Of a stretch of 64,000 bases of DNA, positions 1-7,947 are shown piece after piece. The DNA lies in NCBI RefSeq assembly GCF_900142735.1, contig NZ_FRBY01000001.1, positions 372,001 through 436,000 of the forward strand, given 5' to 3'. This DNA is from Flavobacterium saccharophilum (GTDB lineage Bacteria; Bacteroidota; Bacteroidia; Flavobacteriales; Flavobacteriaceae). Numbering within the stretch: the stretch's first letter is position 1; each line of letters begins with the position of its first letter. Under the pieces are notes generated by a model. That model saw nothing but the letters and a program-made list of their open reading frames with translations, was not told the origin of the DNA and searched no databases. Made by a program: the position numbers and the translations under genes.

Positions 1-545
1 TTGATTCGATTACGAATTATCCTGTGGTACAAATGCATCAAAAATCGGCGGTCATTAAACAAGAAATCCCAACTTATAGAATTGCAGTGGCGCTTGGTTT
101 AAAAATCGAGGATTTAGACGTAAACGCCTTTGTTCCCACTATCGTTAAAACAGAAGTTGCCCATACGATGGTGCCAATAAAAAACAGTCAGGTTCTCAAT
201 AGTATTGTACCAGACAATCAACTCTTAATTGAGATCTCAAAAGAATATCAATTTGAAGGATTCTATTGTTTCACCCCTGCTGATGAAAATCAGGAACATA
301 TAGTTGAAACAAGGTTTTTCAACCCTATAATTGGAATATTTGAAGATCCGGCTACCGGAACGGCTGCGGGTCCTTTAATTGGTTTTTTAACACAAAAGAA
401 ATTCACCAAATCAGAGAAAGAATATAAAATTCTTCAAGGTGTAAAACTAAAACAGGCCTCCATGATTGAAGTTATGAATCGCGAAGAAGACATTTTGGTT
501 GGTGGTTCTTCGATTATTACTATGAAAGGCGAACTTTATTTATAA
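1..545 (+). CDS. PhzF-family isomerase, 5' end cut by window
   Basis: C-terminal part of a PhzF-family protein. The family is named after the phenazine-pathway isomerase, but most members act on unidentified small metabolites. The frame is open back to base 3, so the true start and the catalytic N-terminal half lie left of the window. About 180 residues are visible of a usual 260-300. The landmark is the glycine-rich EDPATGTAAGPL loop (bases 342-377), conserved in the second half of this fold. The in-frame GTG at base 24 is not a credible start because the reading frame continues upstream. The next gene follows after 6 bases, so they probably share a transcript. The substrate cannot be predicted. 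Confidence 0.85.
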   Translation, partial: DSITNYPVVQMHQKSAVIKQEIPTYRIAVALGLKIEDLDVNAFVPTIVKTEVAHTMVPIKNSQVLNSIVPDNQLLIEISKEYQFEGFYCFTPADENQEHIVETRFFNPIIGIFEDPATGTAAGPLIGFLTQKKFTKSEKEYKILQGVKLKQASMIEVMNREEDILVGGSSIITMKGELYL

Positions 546-551
546 AAGATA

Positions 552-1043
552 ATGAAAAACTTACTGATTTCAATTTCAGAAAAAGCAATTCAATATGAAG
601 ATTTCAATTTTACATCTGAGCACATTGAAAATAATTGGCTAGGAACTATCCCTGCTTCAGAAAAACAAATAAGTCACGTTGAAAACAAACTTGGCATAAA
701 ATTACCTAACGATTACATTGAGTTTTTAAAAATAACTAATGGCTTTTCAGCTCCAAATGACATTGAACCAACTTTTGAAGCAATTGAAAATATTGACTTT
801 TTAAAGAATATTGAACCTTTTGCAATCGAAGCTTATGCTTATTTACCGGAATTAGAGAATTCCATTCTTATTGGAGGTATAGAAGAAGAACAGTATTTTT
901 TATTACTACCTCCAAAATCAAAAAATGAACAGTGGAGATATTGGAAGTTTGCCAATTGGTATCCTGGTGAACATCCATATCAAAATTTAAAAGAATATTT
1001 CGAAGATGTGCTGCAATTTATAATTGAAAATCACGAATCATAA
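552..1043 (+). CDS. SMI1/KNR4 family protein
   Basis: A 163-residue protein with the SMI1/KNR4 (SUKH) pattern: a start-of-domain segment with ASEKQISHVENKLGIKLP (about residues 35-52), then DYIEFLKITNGF, and later an acidic region with YFLLLPP and a W-rich end. In bacteria SUKH proteins are often immunity proteins against polymorphic toxins, but many stand alone with unknown partners. No toxin gene is adjacent here. The gene lies 6 bases after the PhzF-family gene and ends in a strong terminator, so the two look like one operon. The family call is by motif; an immunity role is only a family-level possibility. Confidence 0.75.
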   Translation: MKNLLISISEKAIQYEDFNFTSEHIENNWLGTIPASEKQISHVENKLGIKLPNDYIEFLKITNGFSAPNDIEPTFEAIENIDFLKNIEPFAIEAYAYLPELENSILIGGIEEEQYFLLLPPKSKNEQWRYWKFANWYPGEHPYQNLKEYFEDVLQFIIENHES

Positions 1044-1046
1044 AAA

Positions 1047-1076
1047 AAAGCTGCATTATACAATGCAGCTTTTTTT
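1047..1076. terminator. Bidirectional rho-independent terminator
   Basis: The stem AGCTGCATT (1049-1057) pairs with AATGCAGCT (1062-1070) around a 4-base loop. An A-run lies on the left and a T-run on the right, so it can end transcription of the SMI1 gene from the left and of the convergent CDGSH gene from the right. Confidence 0.9.
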
Positions 1077-1092
1077 ATATCTCAACCAGAAA

Positions 1093-1320
1093 TTAATTCG
1101 TTTTCATTGGTGGTAAATCAAACGCAACTGAGTCGTGTTCGAAATTGTTTCTATGTCCACCATCGCAAAATGGTTTGTTTGCAGATAATCCGCAACGGCA
1201 AAGCCCTAATGCAGATCTTCCCTGAAGTCCGTAAACTGTTCCTTCTGAATCCATGATTTCAAAATCACCTTCGATTTTGATTGATCCGTTTTTATTGATG
1301 ATAAGTTTTGTCTTGCTCAT
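1093..1320 (-). CDS. CDGSH-type iron-sulfur protein
   Basis: A 75-residue protein ending in LCRCGLSANKPFCDGGH, the C-x-C-x2-(S/T)-x3-P-x-C-D-G-x-(S/A/G/T)-H pattern of CDGSH iron-sulfur proteins. These bind a redox-active [2Fe-2S] cluster through three Cys and one His. All four ligands are present; the usual Ser of CDGSH is Gly here. There is no signal peptide or membrane segment, so it is probably cytosolic. It is transcribed alone and converges on the SMI1 gene. Members of this family take part in redox or iron-sulfur homeostasis, but the target of this one is unknown. Confidence 0.88.
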   Translation of the reverse strand: MSKTKLIINKNGSIKIEGDFEIMDSEGTVYGLQGRSALGLCRCGLSANKPFCDGGHRNNFEHDSVAFDLPPMKTN

Positions 1321-1535
1321 AAGATTGTCTTTGTTTTTTTCTTGGGCAAAGGTTGCAAAATATATCTTTATTTATAAGCGTCAAACGTAGTTTAAACTGG
1401 TTCTATTTAAAACTAATTTTCTCCATTTTTTAACAAATTAAGATTTCCAATCATGTCATTATTTAAGAAATACAAAGTGTAAGAATGATATCTGATTTTG
1501 AATTAATAGGACAATATCATTCAGACATTATTTTG

Positions 1536-1543
1536 TAGATTTG
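1536..1543 (+). promoter_or_regulatory. Candidate -7 element upstream of DUF1080 gene
   Basis: TAGATTTG fits the Bacteroidota consensus TAnnTTTG and lies 33 bases before the start codon at 1576. No clear TTG element is seen at the usual distance upstream. Confidence 0.45.
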
Positions 1544-1575
1544 AGAAATCATTTTATCCAAATTATCAACCACTT

Positions 1576-2463
1576 ATGAAAAAATACTCCATTCTAATAG
1601 CATTTGCCCTTCTATTTATCCTAACCTCTGCAACTAACAAAACAAATTCATTCGAAGAGGACTGGATTAATTTACTAGATAATAACCTTAGCAAATGGGA
1701 TATGTATCTAAGTTACAAACACCAGAATGGCTATTCCGGTAAAGTCCCAACGGATGCTAATGGAAAAGAAATAGAGCCTATTGGTTATAATAAAAATGTA
1801 AACAATATGTTCACGGTAATTCAGGAAAACAATGAACCTGTACTTAAAGTTTCCGGAGAATATTATGGCTGTGTCTTCACCAAAGAAAATTTCAAAAACT
1901 ATCGACTGAAGCTAAAAGTTAAATTTGGAACTAAAAAATGGGAACCCAGAACCGAAAAATTGATGGATGCGGGTGTACTTTATCATTCGCAGGGAAAAGC
2001 GGGCGTAGATTACTGGCGTGCCTGGATGTTATCACAAGAATTTCAAATAATGGAAGGCCATTTTGGCGATTACTGGAACATTGCTAATTCGGCCATTGAC
2101 ATTAAAGCTTATATTCCGGAAGGAAGCATGAGTGCTGTAGCTGATGAGGATCAAAAATTCATTCCGTTTGGGACACATACTGAAAATACCGGGTTTTGCA
2201 TGCGAAAAATGAGAGCTGAAACACCTAATAATGGCTGGACAGAAATAGAATTGGTTTGTTTTGAAGGAAAAAGTCTTCATATCATCAACGGTAAAGTGGT
2301 CATGGTTTTGCAAAATTCCCGTTATTTTGATGGTGAAAAATTTATGCCTTTAACCGAAGGAAAAATCCAATTGCAAAGCGAAGCTGGTGAAGTTTACTAT
2401 AAAAACATTCAAATAAAACCAATAAACAAACTGCCTGCTGAGTTTGAAAATTATTTCAAATAA
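1576..2463 (+). CDS. Secreted DUF1080 (3-keto-disaccharide hydrolase-like) protein
   Basis: A 295-residue protein with an N-terminal signal sequence (residues 1-20, hydrophobic core SILIAFALLFILTSA). It continues into a DUF1080 / 3-keto-disaccharide hydrolase concanavalin-like fold: WINLLDNNLSKWDMYL near the start, a GYN insert, FKNYRLKLKVKFG in the middle and GKIQLQSEAGEVYYKNIQIKPI at the end. The last two segments are the typical beta-strands of the family. Family members cut 3-keto-glycosides or bind glycans. The protein should be periplasmic or surface-exposed. It is monocistronic with a candidate promoter about 33 bases upstream. The exact substrate is not visible from sequence. Confidence 0.82.
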   Translation: MKKYSILIAFALLFILTSATNKTNSFEEDWINLLDNNLSKWDMYLSYKHQNGYSGKVPTDANGKEIEPIGYNKNVNNMFTVIQENNEPVLKVSGEYYGCVFTKENFKNYRLKLKVKFGTKKWEPRTEKLMDAGVLYHSQGKAGVDYWRAWMLSQEFQIMEGHFGDYWNIANSAIDIKAYIPEGSMSAVADEDQKFIPFGTHTENTGFCMRKMRAETPNNGWTEIELVCFEGKSLHIINGKVVMVLQNSRYFDGEKFMPLTEGKIQLQSEAGEVYYKNIQIKPINKLPAEFENYFK

Positions 2464-2472
2464 ATGGAATAA

Positions 2473-2598
2473 CTAGCCCTGTTTACTTCGCTAAACTACT
2501 ATCTTCAAAAGCGTTCAATGAACTTCGGTTGAAGAAAAAATCCTTCGCTTTTCTCTTTAAAAAGAAAAACATTGCTACGGATAGCGGTATTTAGCTTC
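2473..2598. repeat. Degenerate copy A of a dispersed CTAGCCC...AGCT repeat
   Basis: Starts with CTAGCCC and ends with ACGGATAGCGG(T)ATTTAGCTTC. In between are AATCCTTCGCTTTTCTC and CAATGAACTTCGG, which also occur in the copy at 59336-59462. It is a decayed member of the element seen intact at 2648-2725. Confidence 0.6.
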
Positions 2599-2647
2599 AG
2601 AAATAACGAATCACAAAAACGGGAAACTTCTTATGAAAATGAGTGCC

Positions 2648-2725
2648 CTAGCCCCGATAGAAGTGGAAATCCTTTTGTGGCGGGGTTCGCCACAAAAGAT
2701 TGAAACGGATAGCGGGATTAGCTCC
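2648..2725. repeat. Copy B of the dispersed CTAGCCC...AGCTCC repeat
   Basis: The flanks CTAGCCCCGATAG and CGGATAGCGGGATTAGCTCC surround a perfect 11-bp stem (CTTTTGTGGCG at 2672-2682 with its complement at 2688-2698, loop GGGTT). The same flanks recur at 59336-59462 around a different but equally complementary stem. No gene overlaps it. Function unknown; a structured RNA or terminator-like element is possible. Confidence 0.75.
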
Positions 2726-2760
2726 TAAAAAAACAATCAACACTAAATATTGTCATTAAA

Positions 2761-2833
2761 TTTCTGTTTCACGCAGATTCAGGAGATTTAGGAGATTTAA
2801 TTTAAAAATCATTTTAATCTTTTTAATCTGTGG
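2761..2833. repeat. CAGATTT-type intergenic repeat, copy 1
   Basis: Contains TTTCACGCAGATT (2767-2779) and the 18-base string at 2805-2822, both repeated exactly at 6356-6368 and 6414-6431. It lies in a non-coding gap (2464-2961) that holds only repeats and the metG promoter. Confidence 0.65.
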
Positions 2834-2934
2834 CTTTAGCTTAAAAAACTAAGCGAATCTCTGTTTTTCATCGTGCAACTCTGTCAAATTGCTTGCGAAT
2901 CTCCGTGTAATAACAAAATCTCAATTCTATTGCT

Positions 2935-2960
2935 TATTTTTGCACTCAATAAAATTGAGT
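2935..2960 (+). promoter_or_regulatory. metG promoter element and palindrome at start codon
   Basis: TATTTTTG (2935-2942) matches TAnnTTTG. It is followed at once by the palindrome ACTCAAT-AAA-ATTGAGT (2944-2960), which ends one base before the metG ATG at 2962. The palindrome is either an operator over the transcription start or a small hairpin at the 5' end of a very short leader. Confidence 0.5.
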
Positions 2961-2961
2961 T

Positions 2962-5097
2962 ATGATACAGAATCCAAAGAGATATACTATTACGGCAGCC
3001 TTACCTTACACCAACGGACCTATCCATATTGGGCATTTGGCGGGGGTTTACGTGCCTGCAGATATATATTCGAGATACTTGCGTTTGCAAGGAAAAGACG
3101 TTGCATTTATCTGCGGAAGCGATGAACACGGTGTTGCAATTTCGATGAAAGCCAAAAAAGAAGGAATTACACCACAAGAAGTTATTGATAAATACGACGG
3201 AATTATAAGAAAATCATTTGCTGATTTCGGAATTTCGTTTGATAATTATTCTCGTACTTCGGCTAAAATTCATCATGATACGGCTCAGGAATTCTTCAGG
3301 ACTTTGTATGATAATGGCGATTTTATTGAAGAAACAACAGAGCAATTGTATGATGCAAAAGCAGATCAGTTTTTAGCGGATCGTTTTGTTGTGGGAACTT
3401 GTCCAAAATGTGGCAATGACGGAGCTTATGGAGATCAATGTGAAAATTGCGGATCCACTTTGAATGCGACTGATTTGATCAATCCAAAATCAACAATTAC
3501 TGGAGAAACTCCAATTTTAAAAGAAACAAAACACTGGTTTTTACCTTTGGACAGATATACTGATTTCCTAACAGAATGGATTTTGGTTGGACATAAAAAC
3601 GACTGGAAACCGAATGTTTACGGACAAGTTAAATCTTGGGTTGACGGCGGATTAGAGCCTCGTGCGGTAACGCGTGACCTTGATTGGGGAATTGATGTTC
3701 CCGTTGAAGGTGCCGAAGGAAAAAAATTATATGTTTGGTTTGATGCGCCTATCGGATATATTTCGTCTACGAAAGAATGGGCGGCGCGCGAAGGAAAAGA
3801 CTGGGAACCATACTGGAAAGATGAAGAAACGAAATTGGTTCACTTTATTGGGAAAGACAATATCGTTTTTCACTGTATTATTTTCCCTGCGATGTTGAAA
3901 GCTGAAGGAAGTTATATTTTACCGGACAATGTGCCTGCAAATGAGTTTTTGAATTTGGAAGGAAACAAACTTTCGACTTCTAAAAACTGGGCAGTTTGGC
4001 TGCACGAATATTTAGAAGAATTTCCGGAGAAACAAGACGTTTTGCGTTATGCATTAACTTCGAACGCTCCAGAAACTAAGGATAACGATTTTACATGGAA
4101 AGATTTCCAGGCGAGAAACAACAACGAATTAGTTGCTATTTTCGGGAATTTCATTAATCGTGTGGTGGTTTTAACCAACAAATATTACGAAGGAGTAATT
4201 CCGACGCCAAATGAATTTAGTGAAGTTGACGAGCAAACTTTGGCCGAATTAAAAGCGTATCCGGCTGTAATTTCAAGTTCGGTGGAGCGTTACAGATTCC
4301 GTGAAGCTTTAGGTGAATTGATGAATGTTGCCCGTTTAGGAAATAAATATTTAGCAGACGAAGAGCCTTGGAAAGTGATGAAAGACAATCCAGAGCGTGT
4401 TAAAACTCAAATGTATGTAGCCTTGCAAATTGCTGCTGCTTTGAGCGTTTTGGCTGAACCGTTTTTACCTTTTACATCGGCTAAACTTTCTAAAATCCTT
4501 AATTTAAGAGATCTTAAAGAACATTTTGAAGGATTTAGTAAATTTCTTAAAGAGAAGAATCGTGATGCAAAAGACATCATTATTGATAAAGTACTAGGCT
4601 GGAATGATATTGCTGAAAATTCAGATTTAATTCCGGCAGGACATAAAATTGGCGAAGCAGAATTGCTTTTTGCTAAAATAGAAGACGAAGAAATACAAAA
4701 ACAAATAAATAAATTGGAAGCTACAAAAACAGCCAATCTTGCAGAAAGCAAACAGCCGGAACCACAAAAAGATTTGATTCAGTTTGAGGATTTCGCTAAA
4801 ATGGACATTCGTGTTGGAACTATTCTGGAAGCAGAAAAAATGCCTAAAGCGAATAAACTTCTGGTTCTTAAAGTAGATACCGGAATTGATGTTCGAACTA
4901 TCGTTTCTGGAATTGCCGAGAGCTTTTCTCCAGAAGAAATTATCGGAAAACGTGTTTCTGTATTAGCTAATTTAGCGCCAAGAGCTTTACGTGGTGTCGA
5001 AAGTCAGGGTATGATTTTAATGACTACAAATGCTGAAGGAAAATTGGTTTTTATCAATCCGGATGCTGACGCTCCTAATGGCGAAACGGTAAACTAA
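2962..5097 (+). CDS. metG: Methionyl-tRNA synthetase with C-terminal tRNA-binding domain
   Basis: Charges tRNA-Met with methionine in the cytosol. The 711 residues show the class I signature HIGH at 22-25, a four-Cys zinc knuckle (C147, C150, C160, C163), and KLSTSK at 336-341 as the KMSKS variant. From about residue 604 there is a Trbp111/EMAP-like OB-fold domain ([18 protein letters not shown]) that helps dimerisation and tRNA binding. Length and domain order fit the long bacterial MetG form. A lysine/glutamate-rich linker (about residues 560-600) joins the halves. It has its own promoter element and ends at a strong terminator. Assignment is firm. Confidence 0.97.
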   Translation: MIQNPKRYTITAALPYTNGPIHIGHLAGVYVPADIYSRYLRLQGKDVAFICGSDEHGVAISMKAKKEGITPQEVIDKYDGIIRKSFADFGISFDNYSRTSAKIHHDTAQEFFRTLYDNGDFIEETTEQLYDAKADQFLADRFVVGTCPKCGNDGAYGDQCENCGSTLNATDLINPKSTITGETPILKETKHWFLPLDRYTDFLTEWILVGHKNDWKPNVYGQVKSWVDGGLEPRAVTRDLDWGIDVPVEGAEGKKLYVWFDAPIGYISSTKEWAAREGKDWEPYWKDEETKLVHFIGKDNIVFHCIIFPAMLKAEGSYILPDNVPANEFLNLEGNKLSTSKNWAVWLHEYLEEFPEKQDVLRYALTSNAPETKDNDFTWKDFQARNNNELVAIFGNFINRVVVLTNKYYEGVIPTPNEFSEVDEQTLAELKAYPAVISSSVERYRFREALGELMNVARLGNKYLADEEPWKVMKDNPERVKTQMYVALQIAAALSVLAEPFLPFTSAKLSKILNLRDLKEHFEGFSKFLKEKNRDAKDIIIDKVLGWNDIAENSDLIPAGHKIGEAELLFAKIEDEEIQKQINKLEATKTANLAESKQPEPQKDLIQFEDFAKMDIRVGTILEAEKMPKANKLLVLKVDTGIDVRTIVSGIAESFSPEEIIGKRVSVLANLAPRALRGVESQGMILMTTNAEGKLVFINPDADAPNGETVN

Positions 5098-5119
5098 AGT
5101 TTTATACTACTATAAAATG

Positions 5120-5158
5120 GCGTGAATCGATTATATATCTAATTGATTCACGCTTTTT
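5120..5158 (+). terminator. Rho-independent terminator after metG
   Basis: GCGTGAATC (5120-5128) pairs with GATTCACGC (5145-5153); the stem can extend to 14 pairs with one G-T pair. A T-run follows at 5154-5158. Confidence 0.9.
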
Positions 5159-5178
5159 GATTTAAAAAAATACAAATA

Positions 5179-6066
5179 ATGAAACTCACCAAACCAAGAT
5201 TAGCTTTAAGCTGTGGAATACTTTGTATTTCCATCTTCCCAATATTGGTTAAATTGAAACTGGCACCGGGACTAATTTCCGCTTTTTACCGTATGTTTTT
5301 TGCGGTTATTTTGCTTTTGCCTTATGTAATTATAACGAAGAGTTTTAAGCTGCCAAAACCAAAGTTCTTGCTTTTGGCTATGCTTTGCGGTGTATTATTT
5401 TCTTCTGATGTTGCCGTTTGGAATATTGCCATTCAGGATTCGAGTGCGACTCAGGCTTCTTTGCTGACGAATTTATCGCCGCTTTGGGTCGGAATTGGTT
5501 CTTTTTTCTTTTTGAAGGTTAGACCGGCAACTAATTTCTGGATTGGAACAGCGGTTTCATTATTCGGAATGGTGACTTTGGTTGGCTTTAGCTTTTTTAT
5601 GGAATTGAATTTTGATCAGGCTTTCTTATTTGCGGTTTTATCTGGTATTCTCTATTCGATTTATCTTTTGGTCAGCAAAAATGTACTTTCAGAAGTTGAT
5701 GTTTTATCGTTTATGACCATTAGCCTATTGGCTTCGAGTGTTTACTTGGGAGTTCTTTGTTATTCGCTGGATCAGCCTTTTACCGGATTTTCAAATACCG
5801 GTTGGTTTGTGCTGGTTTTGCAAGCTGTAATTTGTCAATTATGTGCCTGGCTGTCGATCAGTTATGCGACGCAACACATGCGCGCGACCAGAGTTTCATT
5901 GAGTTTATTAAGTCAGGCTGTAATAACTTCAATATTAGCTTGGTTGTTTTTAGAAGAACAAATAACTTTACAGATGGTTTTCGGTGGGATCATTTTGCTT
6001 TTCGGAATTAGAATTACTTTTTACGACAAGACTATTTCGTCAAAAAGACTATTTTCTAAAGATTAA
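5179..6066 (+). CDS. EamA-type DMT family permease
   Basis: A 295-residue integral membrane protein with about ten hydrophobic helices arranged as two EamA repeats (roughly residues 5-135 and 150-285). This is the hallmark of drug/metabolite transporters in the 10-TMS group. Conserved-looking pieces are ALSCGILCISIFPILVKL in helix 1, LTNLSPLWVGIGSFFFLKV in helix 4 and SLLSQAVITSILAWLFLEEQIT near helix 9. Such proteins usually export amino acids or other small metabolites from the cytosol. The gene stands alone after the metG terminator. The substrate cannot be inferred. Confidence 0.88.
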   Translation: MKLTKPRLALSCGILCISIFPILVKLKLAPGLISAFYRMFFAVILLLPYVIITKSFKLPKPKFLLLAMLCGVLFSSDVAVWNIAIQDSSATQASLLTNLSPLWVGIGSFFFLKVRPATNFWIGTAVSLFGMVTLVGFSFFMELNFDQAFLFAVLSGILYSIYLLVSKNVLSEVDVLSFMTISLLASSVYLGVLCYSLDQPFTGFSNTGWFVLVLQAVICQLCAWLSISYATQHMRATRVSLSLLSQAVITSILAWLFLEEQITLQMVFGGIILLFGIRITFYDKTISSKRLFSKD

Positions 6067-6502
6067 GATTGAGAATTGGCACACGGATGACGTGGATGTG
6101 GGCGGATTTACGCAGATTTTTTTTAAGTAGTGCCGAAAAAAGTTTTACACAGATTTGCTTCGCCTGTTCGCTATTGCTCGGGTTGCAGATCAGGCAGATT
6201 TTCATTAATCATTTATCACGATAGCTATGAGGAGCAGTGGTAAAAAAATTAGCGGAAATTTGTGTAATTTGTGGTTAAAAAAACTTCAGTCACTGATGCG
6301 ATCAGGAGAGGAAAAAAAATTAGTGAAAATTTGAGCAATTTTTGGCTAAAAAAAATTTCACGCAGATTTTGCAGATTTAATCAGATCAGTGCAGATATTT
6401 TAAAAAAACCTTTAAAATCATTTTAATCTTTGGCAAAAAAATTCGTGAATTCGTGGCGAAAAACCTGAAACAAAAAAACCTGAAACTTGAAACAAAAAAC
6501 TT
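6067..6502. repeat. Gap of 436 bases with CAGATTT-type repeats
   Basis: No gene is seen. The stretch is built from degenerate strings such as ACGCAGATTT, GCAGATTT and CACAGATTTG. At 6356-6431 it shares two exact blocks (13 and 18 bases) with 2767-2822. The end (about 6465-6500) holds CCTGAAAC/TTGAAAC units like those paired at 62938-63004. Confidence 0.6.
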
Positions 6503-7210
6503 ATGTTACATAAAAGCAAAATACCAAATTTAAAAGTAATCGCATTTGATGCAGATGATACTCTATTTGTAAACGAACCTTATTTTCAGGAAACTGAACA
6601 TAAATTTTGTGCTTTGATGGAGGATTATCTTTCACATCAAGGCATTTCGCAGGAATTATTCAAAATTGAAATTGCCAATTTACCTTTGTACGGTTACGGA
6701 ATCAAAGGTTATATTTTGTCGATGATTGAAGCGGCGATGAATATTTCAAACAATACAATTCCGATAGAAGTTATTGAGAAAATCATTCAATACGGAAAAG
6801 AATTACTCGAAAAACCTATTGAGCTTCTTGATGGAATCGAAGAAACTTTGCAGGCTTTACATGGAAAATACAAATTGGTTGTGGCCACAAAAGGCGATTT
6901 GAAAGACCAGCACAGTAAATTGCATCGTTCTGGTTTAGGGCACTATTTTCACCATATCGAAGTGATGTCAGACAAACAGACGATTGATTATGAAAAATTA
7001 TTGGGTCGTTTAGACATTCAGGCGAGTGAATTTTTAATGATTGGAAATTCTTTAAAATCAGATGTTTTGCCTGTTTTGGAAATTGGTGGTTATGCCGTTC
7101 ATATTCCATTTCATACTACTTGGGAACACGAGAAAATTAATCATAAAGTTGAGCACAAATATTTTAGTTCTTTCGAGAAAATATCTGAAGTACTCCCTAA
7201 TTTGCTGTAA
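6503..7210 (+). CDS. HAD family hydrolase
   Basis: A 235-residue cytosolic phosphatase-like protein of the haloacid dehalogenase superfamily. Motif I is FDADDTL (residues 15-21; D16 nucleophile, D18 general acid). Motif II is the T of VVATKGD, motif III a Lys near DKQTIDYEKLL, and motif IV MIGNSLKSDVLP. An alpha-helical cap lies between motifs I and II (about residues 25-105), giving a C1-type cap. The stop codon overlaps the ATG of the acetyltransferase gene (TAATG), so the two proteins are probably made together from one mRNA. Substrate unknown. Confidence 0.9.
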   Translation: MLHKSKIPNLKVIAFDADDTLFVNEPYFQETEHKFCALMEDYLSHQGISQELFKIEIANLPLYGYGIKGYILSMIEAAMNISNNTIPIEVIEKIIQYGKELLEKPIELLDGIEETLQALHGKYKLVVATKGDLKDQHSKLHRSGLGHYFHHIEVMSDKQTIDYEKLLGRLDIQASEFLMIGNSLKSDVLPVLEIGGYAVHIPFHTTWEHEKINHKVEHKYFSSFEKISEVLPNLL

Positions 7211-7839
7211 TGAAAACACTTTTAGACTTAGAAAACTGGAATAGAAAAGAGCATTTTGCGCATTTTAGCCGAATGGAAGAACCATTTTTTGGTGCAACTG
7301 TTACAATTGATTGTACCAAAGCCTATCAAACTGCCAAAAGTTTGAATAGTTCTTTTTTCCTCTATTATTTACATAAAACTTTAGTTGCAGTAAATGCAAT
7401 TGAGAATTTTAAATATCGTATTTCAGAAGGAAAAATCTATATTAACGATCGCGTTGATGCCTCGGCAACAATTGGCCGTGAAGATGGCACATTTGGGTTT
7501 TCTTTAATTGAATATAATAGTAATTTTAGGATTTTTGAGCAGACTGCTTTGGCAGAAATCGAACGTATTCAAAATACAACCGGACTTTTCACCAGATCTT
7601 TTGATGATGATAATGTAATTCACTTTTCGGCGATTCCGTGGCTGAATTTCACATCACTTTCACATGCAAGAAGCTATACCTTTCCGGATAGTTGTCCTAA
7701 AATTTCATTTGGAAAAATGATGACTTCAGAATCTGGAAAAAGGAGTATTGCCATGTCTGTACATGTACATCATGGTTTAATGGATGGTTTACATGTAGGT
7801 CAGTTTGTAGATTCTTTTCAAGAGCTAATGAACTCCTAA
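7210..7839 (+). CDS. Chloramphenicol acetyltransferase-like (CATA) protein
   Basis: A 209-residue protein of the trimeric chloramphenicol acetyltransferase fold: early DLENWNRKEHFAHF, a middle TFGFSL segment, and the catalytic loop HVHHGLMDGLHVGQF. H188 and D192 align with the catalytic His195 and structural Asp199 of classical CAT. Length (209 versus about 215) is normal. The classical HHAVCDGFH loop reads HHGLMDGLH here, so this is a divergent member. It may acetylate a metabolite rather than chloramphenicol. Its ATG overlaps the stop of the HAD gene, so both may act in one pathway. Confidence 0.85.
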   Translation: MKTLLDLENWNRKEHFAHFSRMEEPFFGATVTIDCTKAYQTAKSLNSSFFLYYLHKTLVAVNAIENFKYRISEGKIYINDRVDASATIGREDGTFGFSLIEYNSNFRIFEQTALAEIERIQNTTGLFTRSFDDDNVIHFSAIPWLNFTSLSHARSYTFPDSCPKISFGKMMTSESGKRSIAMSVHVHHGLMDGLHVGQFVDSFQELMNS

Positions 7840-7947
7840 TGTTCATCTTACCTAATAAGCCTTATTTTAATATGTTTTGGACTTTTAGCAGAAAGTAATT
7901 CTTGCAAATAATTGTTGGTTTGGGAAAAATTTAAAATCTCAAATACA

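Noticed and set aside
2889..3125. Plus-strand frame over the metG start
   Set aside because: Overlaps the N-terminus of metG in another frame and covers the promoter; it has no family match.
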